Shown: one piece after another, positions 37,879 through 48,860 of the stretch
How positions within the stretch are numbered: position 1 is the first letter of the stretch
How the letters are laid out: each line of letters begins with the position of its first letter
Assembly: GCA_008711295.1 (NCBI GenBank)
Contig: VUYV01000055.1
Coordinates: 74,161 to 138,160, forward strand
Length of the DNA: 64,000 nt
From: Anarhynchus alexandrinus
Taxonomy: Eukaryota; Chordata; Aves; Charadriiformes; Charadriidae
Direction of reading: 5' to 3'
Notes under the pieces: generated by a model
What the model saw: the letters and a program-made list of their open reading frames with translations, nothing else
Told to the model about the DNA's origin: nothing
The model's database searches: none
Translations under genes and position numbers: made by a program

Positions 37879-40047
37879 TGCACGTTAAGCAAAACCAATA
37901 CTCTGAGAGCCCAGTTGTGGGGAACTTATTACAAGTGGCTTCTCCTTGAAGGCTGTACAGTTTTCAGGAATTTTACCACCAGACTGAAAAGGATAGGTCA
38001 AAATAAAACTCTGCAAAGGAGCTTGGAACCCAGATGGTTGTTCAGGGTGGCTCACACATGCACAAGATTGTGTCATTCCCCTCTCTGCCATCTTTCTGTT
38101 GACTACCCCTCTGGCTGTTTCACCCGGCTCAAACATTATATCAGTTTACTTTTTGTTTCTTTTTTTTTTCCTCCCCCTAAGCGTAAAAAAGAGTCAGTGA
38201 CATCTGGTAACTTACACTGCATCTCATTGGTGTTTTTCTTTTGATCATATGTTGGTCTCTTACCTCTTGCTCACATCTTAGTCCAGCTGGACTAGAGGCT
38301 TTTATTCTATAGTAAAAAAGACCCCAAACACACCACCACCCAAATCAAAATAAACAAGCAAAAAACATTACCCATTTTAGAATTGGCTGGAGGTTTTGTA
38401 CTGAGTTTTTTCTTGTTAATTGAGGGTTTGGTCCCCAGAAGTTCTTTCTGTTTCTTTAAGTCCATCTCTTTCTAGGGATGGGAAATCTTTGCATATCTTT
38501 TCATTGAAACATATTTTTTGTATTAAGGAATGAGAAAACTCCTCTTTCCAAAAGGGGAAATTTTCTTTTACATAAAGAAAGACAAGTATCCAGGCACTTG
38601 GCTTCCTCTGTTTTGGAGCTATTTTCTCGCTGGGAGAATCTGGCACACCATATCTGTACAATAGAGTAAATTTGCAAAACGTGCCCCTTCAAAATCTTGG
38701 GTGGCCCTGAGACTAGTATACAAACAATCAAATTTCAGATCATATTCACCTACACAGAGTCACTGCATCAATTAAACTAATTCATGCACCATATTTTCAC
38801 AGAATTTATTTTCATTATTATTACATCTCTTTGGAAAGTAATTTGAGAAGCTTAGTTTAATTTACTAAAGGCTACTACTCCCCCCCCTCCCCCCAAATGC
38901 TAAGTATAGGAGAGACACCAAAGAAAAAGCTAGAACATCTGCTCTAAGTGGGCACTTACCATCATAGCTATAGACTGTCAAATGGAAAAAACAATCAGGA
39001 ACAGCTATTTACTCGGGAAGATATTTCTCTATTATTTCCTCCCCCAAAAGCTAAGTTTTTTTACCCACAATGAAAGGTAATAGAGAGTAAAAACAAGCAA
39101 ACAAAACCCATCCACAACCCAAATCTTTATTGCCCATTAATTTAAATCAAACTTCGAAATCTTGTAGCCTACAATAATGTGATACAGTTTAAACAAAATT
39201 AGATTGGTGTCTAAACACTGAATCATTTATGAGCACATTACATAAATATATTTACATTTTGTGCTACATTTTTTGCATTTGGCCTAAAATGCAGCGCTGG
39301 AGTTTGACACTTTAAATTATCCTTTCTTGAAATCAACGCCTTTGGATAATTGAAGTTACTTTTGCATAAAATGAAAATAAACCATGCAACTTTTCTAACT
39401 AATATCTAGATGTAACTTCAATTTTTATGGTTTTATTTTATTGCTTTATTTTGAAATAAATGGTAAAAATATTTGTCAAATAGTAATGTTTAGTCTTTAT
39501 ACCTATTTTTTTCTCCCTGCAAACTTGATTAAGTAACTTCAGATGGAATTAAATCCATAAATTAAAATGAATATGTTTTATATTTAAATACCTGGAGAGA
39601 GATATGAATAAAATATGATAGTAGTTATCCACATGTCACTTTCAGCTGAGATCATATGGATTTGAAAATGGGGATGAAACTTCTTGTCATTCAGGTTCTT
39701 GGAAAATTATGCCTGGATTGCATAGTAGGATTACTGTAGCTCTTCAAAATTTCCATTTAATATATATATTTGATAAAGGAAGATCTTAAGTACAAAAAAG
39801 AAGTAAATGTATCTATATACAGAACATTGTCTTCCTGAGTTTTCATACAAATCAACAGATAATTCAGACACACAAATAAGATTCCATTAGACTATTTTTT
39901 TGCAACTTGCCATGAATTTCAGTTATTAAGTTTCAAGTACTGATGAACATATTTTCATGAACACCAAAGGAATTTCATTAACACTGGAAGATGGCATGCT
40001 TTTCCATGTGTAATCCCACCCACGACTGAACTGACAATCACTTGAAA
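37879..40047. other. AT-rich non-coding DNA with C-run and T-run tracts
   Basis: No gene recognised. It includes poly(T) near 38,160-38,170 and a C-rich run at 38,881-38,894. Confidence 0.55.
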
Positions 40048-40425
40048 TCAATCTGCAACTCCTCCATACATTTCAAACGCTCTTGTCAGGTCAGAAAGCA
40101 CGGGTGATCTGCTTAAAATTACTTTCCATCCCCCAAAAGATCTTCGTGAACTCCTGTATGCCCCGTTGAGATCAAGGATCATTTGTGGAGTTTCCCTCAG
40201 GTCCCTCAGATGGCCTCGTTGTCTCCCAGACTCTGAAAACAACGATGCAGCTTTGTGTGATGTGAATGAACCTGCAGTCAGTGCCTCGGGAATGCCATGA
40301 AAACCCAGGACAGGCAATTTCCTGCCAAAATCTCTCTGATCCATTCTGTCACATTCCTACCAGTCTAAGCAAATTTGCATCGTACCCAAGACAATAAAGA
40401 AAAGTAGAAAACAAGTCATTTCCAT
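40048..40425 (-). pseudogene. Candidate small secreted-peptide gene or pseudogene, function unknown
   Basis: On the minus strand an ATG at 40425 opens a 22-codon segment with a strong signal-peptide profile (MEMTC, then FLLFFIVLG, then TMQICLDW). An in-frame TAG follows at codon 23 (40357-40359). After it the same frame is open for 102 more codons, including an ATG at 40344, to TGA at 40048. The downstream part has dibasic sites (for example SSRRSF) and a short TPQ-x-x-L-x-L-x-G-A run. The stretch retains several CpGs while its flanks have almost none. Alternatives are a pseudogene broken by one stop, two exons with a weak GTAGGA donor overlapping the TAG, translation from the inner ATG only, or chance. 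I do not assign a family. Confidence 0.25.
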
Positions 40426-41634
40426 GTGTAGTGGAAGCAGCCTGAAACTGATAAAAAATAGTCATCATTTTAGTTGCCAAATATACAGATTTTCTAAAGG
40501 GAATCCTGTACCTACTTAACATGAAGATCCAGGACAGGCAGGTGTCTCACTGCCTTTGCAGATCTGGTCCCCTGTATGTTTCCTGATTACTATCCCGATC
40601 ACATGAGCTCCAGATCTGATAGGGGTTTGAAAGGAATTGGGGGATGGGTCACATTACAAGGTCAGGGGCTGCAACACAAACACTGCAGTGAATGCTGATC
40701 TATCCCTCCCGAGAACAACTGACTCCTTGGCTTCCTCACTAATGGCCACTTACGGTGCTTTAAAGAGTCATAAGAGTTAACAATTCCCCACATGCAGATA
40801 ATTCTTTTCTGATCTATTTCCTCTGTCTGCCTGGTCAGCTCTGAGCAGAGGCAGCTGCCTGGAAACACCTGACACCTTTGCTGAACCTGGAGGCAGAGGG
40901 GAATGTGGTACAAACACTACAAACACATTAGTTATGCAAGATCCTTCCTATCATCATTTTGACCTAGATTCAGCAGAGGACTGTGGCTTAACTTTAAGCT
41001 TGTAAGAAGTCCTACCACATTCAAAACAGGACAGTTAAAATAGTGATATCTTAGATGCTTTACTTCTGTAGGCCACTGTGAGCATCCTTCCCTGCTGTGT
41101 TTTGGTTATGGTCAAAACTACTCACCAACAGTCCCAGTAGCCAAGAATGATATTTCCTTCTTATCACAGACACATTCAGTTACCTGCAGCTCTTAATCTT
41201 TCTAAAACGAAATCACCAGACAATTAATTGATTTATCATTGTTGTCCAGGAAGAAACTTAATTGCTAGAAAGTGGAGAAGATGTCAATAACATTACCTTG
41301 GGTCAGACAGTGGCTTGGCATGGGATGTGAGTGGACACATAAACTAATTCGTGCGCATAAAGGTAAAACACAAAAGTATGTCATGGCGAAACTGTAAAGA
41401 TAACTAGTAAATTTCTGCAAGGATGGGATGCCACAGAGCATGGAGAAGTCCTGAGTTTAATTCACCACCACTTTCTTCTTGCCCTATCTTCCTCTTAGGT
41501 GGATTCCGTTATTTCTTTTGGGAAAATAATCCCTCAGAGAAAATGAGATAGTAAGGCTATTAATTATTCTGCCTGTAAAGTGTTTTCTTTTGTAGTCCAT
41601 CCCTCTACATTAGAAAACTCTTCCAGAGCTCTGG
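40426..41634. other. Non-coding DNA
   Basis: No gene or recognisable element was seen in this stretch. Confidence 0.5.
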
Positions 41635-41871
41635 CTACAGCACAATATGGCTGGTGTTCTGCAGGGCCCAGATGCCCTGCTGTACAGCCTGCAGCTCCCT
41701 CTTTGACCCAGGAGACCTCATCCTCTTGGTTAACTCAACAGCTGCCCCGTCCCTCTTCAGTTTTTTCTCCATTTCTGCCTTCATCTTGGTATTTAAATGC
41801 TGTAGTTTTTCCATAATCCCTTGTATTTCGTGCAGGTGTCCAAGCACTGGTGGGATGGGGCTGCATGGGTG
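41635..41871 (-). other. GC-rich open stretch with coiled-coil-like peptide, antisense to the adjacent LTR
   Basis: The minus-strand frame reads a helical, charged peptide (segments KLQHLNTKMKAEMEKKLKRD and KRELQAVQQGIWALQN) that ends in a stop near 41,635. It lies directly beside the left boundary of the LTR at 41.9 kb and is much more GC-rich than its surroundings. It may belong to an older mobile element into which the LTR inserted. No family was recognised, and a host exon is not excluded. Confidence 0.3.
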
Positions 41872-41876
41872 ACCTC

Positions 41877-42665
41877 TGTGAGGAGAGGCTGGGCTGCCCC
41901 GTGCCCAACACAGGCAGTTCCAGACAGTTCCAACCAACCCACCCCAGGGCATAGTTGAGCCTCTCAGCCACGGGTGTAGGGGCTCTGAGAACACGTATTT
42001 AAGAAAGAGTAAATTATGCTGCACAGCAGCTGAGAGAGAGGAGTGAGAAAAATCTGTGAGAAACAACCCTACAGAGACCAAGGTGAGAGAAGAAGGAGGG
42101 AGAGAGGGTGCTCCAAGCGCCAGAGTCTCCTCTGCAACCCCTAGAGAGGACCATGGTGAAGCAGATATCCATACCGGGGAGGACTCCATACTGGAGCAGG
42201 TGGATGTGCCCTGAAGGAAGCTGCAGCCTTTGGGAAGGACTCACGCCGGAGCAGGGGAACAGCATGAGGAGGAAGGAGCAGTAGAGAGGAGCTGTTATGG
42301 ACTGACCACAACCCTCATTCCCCATCCTCCTATGCCATTCAGTGCAAGGGCAGGGGGGAAGGTTGAGGAGTCAGAAGTGAAAGAGTGAAGCTGGGCCTGG
42401 GAAGAAGGGAGGAGTGGGAGGAAGGTGTTTTGGTTTGATAAACTGTGTTTCTCATTGTCCTCGTCTATTCTTAATTGGTGATAAATTAAATTAATCTTCC
42501 CCAAGGTGAGTCTGTTTTACCTATGACAGTAATTGGTAAACAATTTCCCTGCCTTTATGTCAACCCATGAGCTTTTCCATCCTATTTTCTACTAATCCTG
42601 TTGAGTAGATGGAGCAAAAGAGCAGCTAGGTGGACATCTGGCAGTCAGCCAAGGTCAACCCACCA
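41877..42665 (+). mobile_element. ERV LTR, related to the LTR at 16.5 kb, plus orientation
   Basis: The element begins TGTGAGG and ends CAACCCACCA. Along it the order of landmarks matches the LTR at 16.5 kb read in minus: a TATTTAAGAA box (41,998-42,007), the GAGAGAGGAGTGAGAAA block, GGACCATGGTGAAGCAG, GGAGCAGGTGGATG, then a poly(A)-type GATAAATTAAATTAATC block and the AGGTCAACCCACCA end. It lacks several of the internal repeats, so it is about 350 bp shorter. ACCTC at 41872-41876 recurs at 42665-42669, sharing one base with the LTR end, and CCTC matches without overlap. No internal retroviral genes are seen, so a solo LTR is likely. Confidence 0.88.
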
Positions 42666-43561
42666 CCTCCCTAATCCCCACCACCCTCCAAAACAAGAAA
42701 AAAACAAAGTAGGACCACCATCGTATTTTTCACTCTACTTGAGTGTCCCATACTCTTTCAGCCCAGAGTACATCTATGTAAACTAAACAAACAAAAATAC
42801 AAATCATTGGAGCACAGACTGGTTTAATACTCTGTAACTGCCTAACTCTAAGAGATTGCTATCACTTTAAAATGCTCATAATTCCTAAGGTGTTCCTTCA
42901 ATACACTTACCCCCCCAAATTCTCTTCCTTTGTCTATGTTTCCTACTAATGGCTTCTTTGGAGGCTCAGAGGCTGTTTGTAACAGGAGCATTTGCAGAAG
43001 GGAGCAGCTGCAGTAACAGAGAGGAAAGGACAAGGGAAGATCCTTATCAAGTGCGTAGCTCTGTAACAAGGAAATCTCCTGTGCCATCACACTCTTAAAT
43101 TTCACCCATGCAGGGCGCAGCACATGCAAAGATGACCAAACTCTCTACATATATCACAGCTAAGGTGCTACACTGGGAGTTCGCTGCCTGCTCTGCAAGA
43201 AGACCACTCCTTACACATCCCTGTGCCCTCACACCTTGTTGCTCACCCGTTTGCCTGCAGGTTTCTCGTCTGTGGAATACCATATGCTTTAAAATAGCTC
43301 TTGCAGGCAGTCATTCAAATCGTACACCTGATAATGCCTCTGCAATTGGGCCCTGAGGCATTTGCCATGCTGCCCTTGATCGCAGGGCTGTGTGCTGCAT
43401 GCTTTGGCTCACATGGCTTTACGCTCGTGAGAAGGGTCGCCCAGAGGCTTTTGGTGGTCTGTATAATGCCCAGCACAACCTTCTGAACGTATTTACACAG
43501 TAAATAACGTAGCATTTATCTGACAAGATTATGTCAGAGAACCTGCTTATGAAAGTAATTG

Positions 43562-43577
43562 GCACCCTCTGGTGGTG
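43562..43577 (-). promoter_or_regulatory. CTCF-like binding word
   Basis: The plus strand reads GCACCCTCTGGTGGTG. Its reverse complement, CACCACCAGAGGGTGC, fits the CTCF core closely. This is a candidate only; occupancy cannot be judged from sequence. Confidence 0.45.
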
Positions 43578-43813
43578 TGTGGCTCCTACTGCTTGAGAGC
43601 TCTCTCCCCAAATGACAGATGCAGTGCCAAAAGTATGGTACCGGTTTCTGACATGATGACAAAATCACTTACAAGCCCTGGGACAAATGCCAGAGACGGT
43701 CAGATCTGAAAGCAGGCTCTACTACACTAAAATGCTTAGATTTCACCCCACCATGCTCTCCAGAGTCAAAAACAATTAGGGAAAAACCATTACTCTTCTC
43801 TGTACCTAGACAT

Positions 43814-43893
43814 TTGGAAAAAAGAAAAAAAAAAAANNNNNAAAAAAGAAAAAAAAAAAAAAACCAAAAAATCAACAACCCCAAAACAACCTA
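43814..43893. repeat. Poly(A)/A-rich tract with five N
   Basis: A runs flank undetermined bases at 43837-43841, then grade into an A/C-rich segment. The five N may stand for a gap of unknown length. Confidence 0.85.
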
Positions 43894-44067
43894 AATTTTT
43901 ACCTTTTCTTTCGGTTTAAGATGCTGAAAGTTTATAAAAACACCATAGGCAATTAAAATTAAATCAAGCAGGAAGATAACAGAACTATGAAATTTGCAGT
44001 GTCTTTCTTACTCTTAAATCTCTTTCTAGATGAAATGTTATGGTAGAATTAAGATCCGGTTTTAACT

Positions 44068-44134
44068 TTTTTTTTTACTTTTTTTTAACTTTTTTTTTTT
44101 TTTTTTTTNAATTTTTTTTTACTTTTTTTTTTTA
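44068..44134. repeat. Poly(T) tract with AAC/AC interruptions and one N
   Basis: T runs separated by AC or AAC, with one undetermined base at 44109. It resembles an A-rich microsatellite read from the other strand. Confidence 0.85.
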
Positions 44135-44924
44135 GGTTTTACAATAGCAAAGTATAATTCCAATGACAGAGCTAATCTAGTTCAAATTTCATATTGGTTT
44201 CATTGACATGTAGGAACAAGGAATCTAGCTTTACTGGTGCCTACCCAGTCATGCAAAACATTATGTAAGCTCCCCCAAAGGACTTCTTCATAGAAAGGGC
44301 AACACACAGAACTGTACACATCACATGTCATGTTATGAAGGGCAAGAAGGCAAATATTATCAGGCCTGGGGCTGTGTGTGCCCTCATTCTTTTCTTTTTG
44401 TCAATGGAGCGTTATTGCTGACAATATTGAGAATGTCATGGCCGTTAGTCTGACAGCACATGAACTAGTGAGGTAGAGATGACTGATTTTGCAAAATCAT
44501 GTAATTTGCAGACAGCATTTCACATTTGTAAAGTACAGGTGGGAGCTTGCAGTTCATTTAATGCTGCCCCAACAGCCATCTCTGCTGCCTAGTAAAAATT
44601 GTGATGTATTGAGCACTTTGAAAAAAAAAAAAAAAGTAATTTCCCTGTATACTAGATAGCTTAGAGGCCATGTGCAATGGAAAGAATTGTCTTAATTGTC
44701 TTTTCCTCATGAAAAAAAGTATCTGCCCTAGACTACAAAACAACACTAGTACCAACCCAGTCTTGTCACTGTTTTCATGGAAATTCATTAGATCATGCTT
44801 TGCCTCTTAAGAAAGGGACTAGTGGGAGAGATCCAGTGGCAGGGAGATCCACCATATTTTGGACCTGGTTTGCTTATTTCACGAGTAGACTGGTATTTAA
44901 TGCTGTCTTGAGTACTCTCATCAC

Positions 44925-45080
44925 CACACTGGATGATCACCATTCTGAAGGGGATATCACTGCTATCTCCATCTCACAAATAGCAAAACTGAAACAAAAA
45001 TTTAGAAGGTGACTTGCGCAGTGTCACATAGGCTGTCTGTGTCAAGTTCCTACTCCTGTCTGTGTCAAGTTCCTACTCCT
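44925..45080 (+). mobile_element. Ancient MIR-like SINE fragment
   Basis: The stretch TATCTCCATCTCACAAATAG, then CAAAACTGAAAC, then GTGACTTGCGCAGTGTCACA follows the 3' half of the MIR consensus (CCCATTTTACAGATGAGGAAACTGAGGC ... TAACTTGCCCAAGGTCACACAG) in the same order and spacing. MIR-type CORE-SINEs predate the bird-mammal split, so a copy still readable in a bird is old. Its tail carries a 23-bp tandem duplication. Confidence 0.7.
45033..45078. repeat. 23-bp tandem duplication
   Basis: CTGTCTGTGTCAAGTTCCTAC occurs twice in direct succession with a period of 23 bp and no difference visible. Being identical inside an ancient repeat, it must be recent. Confidence 0.9.
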
Positions 45081-45204
45081 GCTCCTACCAACCAAACCAT
45101 CTTCCACAAAGTTCTAGAATCTATTTTGGTAACTAAGGGACAGAAACACTAAGATTTTCCACTTTGTTTTCTTAAACCCCACACCACAGAAAAAATATAG
45201 GTCA

Positions 45205-45315
45205 AAAAGTGTCTTCAAAAGTCACAAAGTCCAATTATCTATTCAAAGTAGAGCTAACTTCAAAGGTGTTTGGGGCCTCTGGTTGATCAAGGTTCATCCA
45301 ATTCAGCAATATATT
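45205..45315 (-). mobile_element. Decayed CR1 3'-UTR fragment
   Basis: The plus strand follows the complement of the CR1 tail: TCTTCAAAAGTCACAAAGTCCAA, then TATTCAAAGTAGAGCTAACTTC, then GGGGCCTCTGGTTGATCAAG, corresponding to the family words for TAGTCCAACC, CTGCTCAAAGCAGG and CAGGGCCTTGTCCA. Divergence is high. Confidence 0.55.
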
Positions 45316-46392
45316 GCAACATATTTGTAAAAGAAATGTAATGTTTCATAGAAAAATATTTCCCTTCACTATCATTAAAACTCTTCCCTTTGGACAGTAT
45401 TTTGTGAGACTCATGTCTGAAAATAAGCTGTATTTAAGCATCATTTACCACTTTTTCGGGCCGGGGGAATTCCTCAGTTTCTTCTTCCTCTCTTCCAGTG
45501 GTGACACCCAATCAGACACAAAATGGGCTGAAATTGGACCTTCCAACAAAGGAGAAGCTGCAAGGTTGCACAGAACCATGAGTCCCAGTAAAGTCTGATG
45601 AGATGACAGCACTATTTCCATATGGATCAGATACATTTGATAAATGCTTCATGAAGAATTTTTAAAGGCAGGGAAGAAACAATATTCTCTTCTCTACTTG
45701 ATGGTAGGGTGTGAATATCCTCATTTTCACTAAACCATCTCTGTCATCAGTTAAGCTCTCTAAATTTTATTTACAAAGATTATATCAACCCCCCTGGTGG
45801 TTAGAAGTACAGAATTTAATGTTGAGGGGTTTGATCTTGCTGCCTTCCACCTCAGGACAAGGAAGAACTGGAAAACAGCCTATTTATTTAGCAAGGTAAT
45901 AACCAAGCTATTGATTGCAACAGTTTAAGGAAGATCATACTTCCACCACAACTCTAAAACCCCCTAATTGTAATTAAAACTCACTCTAAAAATATGATCA
46001 GTCTTCATTTAAATATCTATGATATAACTTCATCTCTGACAGCATAAAATACTGTGGCAATATTCTTTTTATATTTACACCAGCGTTCTTTAGTCTGGGA
46101 AGCTTTCACATGTTGTACGCTGCTGCTTACTATAGAAGTGGTCTTAAATTGTCTCAGAAAATTAGTTTTCAGGTCTCTATGCAGTATGTGGTCTTTAGAG
46201 TCAATTAAGGTGAGGGGGAGAATTCTGCAAATGTTAGCTGTGACTTTCAATGTAGGTAGGTAATATTGTTTTCTAATGTCTGTCACTTGTCCTCAAGTCT
46301 TTTTTTTCACATAATGAATATGCATGTTTATTTTGCTTCAGCTGCTAAGGAAAATTTAATATACTGTTCATCATGTTTACTTTTACTTTCTA
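45316..46392. other. Non-coding DNA
   Basis: Nothing recognised apart from a CTCF-like word at 45,787. Confidence 0.5.
45787..45803 (-). promoter_or_regulatory. CTCF-like binding word
   Basis: The plus strand reads AACCCCCCTGGTGGTTA; the reverse complement contains AACCACCAGGGGGG, a close match to the CTCF core. Orientation is minus. Confidence 0.45.
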
Positions 46393-46520
46393 TTCCACTC
46401 CACTCCACTCCACTCCACTCCACTCCACTCCACTCCTATCCTATCCACTCCTATCCACTCCTATCCTATCCTATCCTATCCTATCCTATCCTATCCTATC
46501 CTATCCTATCCTATCCTATT
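46393..46520. repeat. Pentanucleotide satellite (CCACT)n changing to (CCTAT)n
   Basis: About eight CCACT units are followed by a mixed zone where CCTAT and CCACT units alternate, and then more than ten uninterrupted CCTAT units. All keep the 5-bp phase. Open frames through it are period artefacts (Ser-Thr-Pro-Leu-His and similar). Confidence 0.97.
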
Positions 46521-48860
46521 TCACGTTTTCTTCACGGATGGATATGCTGTTTTTGCTGAATGCAGATCTCAGCTGTAGTTATCACAGTTATTTAGAAGTG
46601 AAACTCTGGTTCATTATGTTGGCTATTACCTACTGAACTTAGTTTTGAGCGTACAGAACTTAAGGACCAAAAAGATAACAATCCACACATACAAGACATA
46701 CAAGAGAAAACATGAAATCTTCTTTAGATTCATGAAACTTGTAATTCCTTTTTGCTGATCTATGAATAAAATAACCTTTCATCCAGCTGGCAGATCTAGA
46801 ACAAAATAATGCTAATGCAAATATTTGAACATAGGACATGTATGTGATGCATGACACTCGTTCAGTCTCTTTCCACTGTGGGTGTTTGGACATGGGAATC
46901 CTTTGTCATGTTTGAGGTTTTGTATGCATGTGTTTCCAAGGAATAGAGATGCAAATGCCATTTCCTGGAAGATCCTCCAGGATTCACAGTCAGTCCGCCT
47001 ATTTTACCTTCCCCTCAAAACCTATCAAAGACTTTCACTTTAGCTCCACGGCAAGACACAATATGCCCAGTCTAGGTCAATTTTTCCCCAAATGTTACTT
47101 GTGGAGAAGAGGATTTGGAGATTGTCAAGGCTTGATCTTAGACCTGTGTTAAGTCTGTGACTAGGAATAAATGTCGAGTTCAGATGAAAAAAAGCCAATA
47201 ACCTAGGTTATGGCTTGGCCAGAAAGGGCTGTTTGGCTTTGTTTATTGTGAGAACTGGCACTTCACAGGAAACCCCCAAATTAGGTCTGTGTTTAGCAGA
47301 GATTACCAGAGCAAATTTTGGTTCAGATTACGTAAGGGAAAGTTTGCATGCTTTAAAGGTCACCATTATAGTACTAATGCACATGTCAGCAGAGATCTGC
47401 TGGCTTTGTCTTGCTCTGGAGTTGCTAATGACTCCTGGGTGTAATTAAAGCTTAAGATATGGGAACATTGTTTAGGCTAGCAAAGAACTGTAAACAAGTT
47501 AAGGGCTGTGCCTGGAGAGGCTGCCTAGTTCAGAATTAGCACTACAACCAACAAGGGTTGGAAAGCCTCGTCCAGTGGTGGTGTCTGTGGCCACCAAGGG
47601 TGACCAGCTTTGAATAGACTCCCACAGTTGTTGCCTTTCTCAATTTGTTCTGATTCTGCCGAGGATTACTCAATTGCTTGGACTGTCAGAGCCTACTGAG
47701 ATTTGGCTGCTGCCTCCAAGAGAAATAAAACAGGCTATTGGGAAAACCTGGTTTGGTTTTGTGGAATTGGCACCGGGTATAGGAAGACTGTTCCAGAGAT
47801 ATGATAATTTAGAGCTGTAGCTGTTTGTAGGATGGGCACTAGTAATTATTTAACGCAAGCATCAGCAGGGCCAGCCAGCTTTGTGTTGGTCTGGCAGGGG
47901 CTGCATGGAGCTGTGATTTAAACTGGGGCTGAGATTAGGATTAAGTCAATAGACACCTCTGGGCTCAGGTGAGTTTACTGCACACAGATTACTGTGTACA
48001 GGGAACCAAGGTTCCCTGTTCAAATTCTTGTTTGAAACACTTGTTGCCTCTTGGCACAAGTGTTTCCTCATGATGACACTATAGGACTTGATGCCGGTTT
48101 GTATGAAATAGATTTAAAATTTATCTCAGCAAACTGGAGACTTGAAGCTCATTGTAAGAAGGAGGTGTTGTAAGGGTGAGGAAAGCTCCTGGTCAGACCA
48201 AGCACAGAGCTGTAGACTGGGATAGATTTGTCTATTGATATGTATTTTATAAGGAGAGACGTGTAAAAAGCACAACAACCCACAAGTTTATCTATTGCCT
48301 CTCTGCAGATGTATTTTTCACTAGTAAATTTTATGATAACGAAAATGATCTTTAAAGGACTACAACATTTAAAAATGGAAACATATTCTCTATGTTAAGC
48401 TCCTCTGTATTTATAAATACACGTTGGGTGAAGAGCTCACTTTTCTCTATGCTAGACAAAACCGTTTCCTGAGGTTTGTATTTGCTGCTACTGAAGTTGA
48501 AAAGGAGGTGAAAAGGAGGTAAAAAGGCACTTACATGACGCTTATAGAGTGCTTATATGAAAACATAATACAGGGATTAGTACGGATGAGAAAACCCATG
48601 AAAAGGTTAGAAATACCATTTCTGAACAGTTGTTGTTCAATGAAGAAGAAAAACATTTTTTAATTTCCATGTTTTTGATATATTGTGGGAGTGAGACCCT
48701 TTTGACTTTTACTACTGAGAGAGAGGAAAAGGGAAATGGGATCCTTTATTTTTCCTCAGACTTCCTTCTCTCTCTTTTTATGTAGCTAGGATAAAGTAGG
48801 AAAACACAGCCAGATAACACTGAATATTTTTTAAGTAGAAGATGGTCTATAGACAGGTGA
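46521..48860. other. Non-coding DNA, possibly with an LTR-like remnant at about 47.4-47.8 kb
   Basis: No gene recognised. The part at 47,440-47,775 has moderate GC content and an AATAAA word at 47,722-47,728. About 40 bases later comes TGGCACCGGGTATAGG, which resembles a retroviral primer-binding site. Boundaries and target duplications could not be found, so no element is called. Confidence 0.4.

Larger units (their letters stand above)
42670..44924. other. Non-coding DNA with A- and T-rich tracts
   Basis: No gene recognised. Two homopolymer tracts with ambiguous bases and a CTCF-like word are listed separately. Confidence 0.55.

Noticed and set aside
46393..46520. Regularly spaced repeat considered as a CRISPR-like array
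   Set aside because: The period is 5 bp with no spacers. It is a pentanucleotide satellite in an animal genome.
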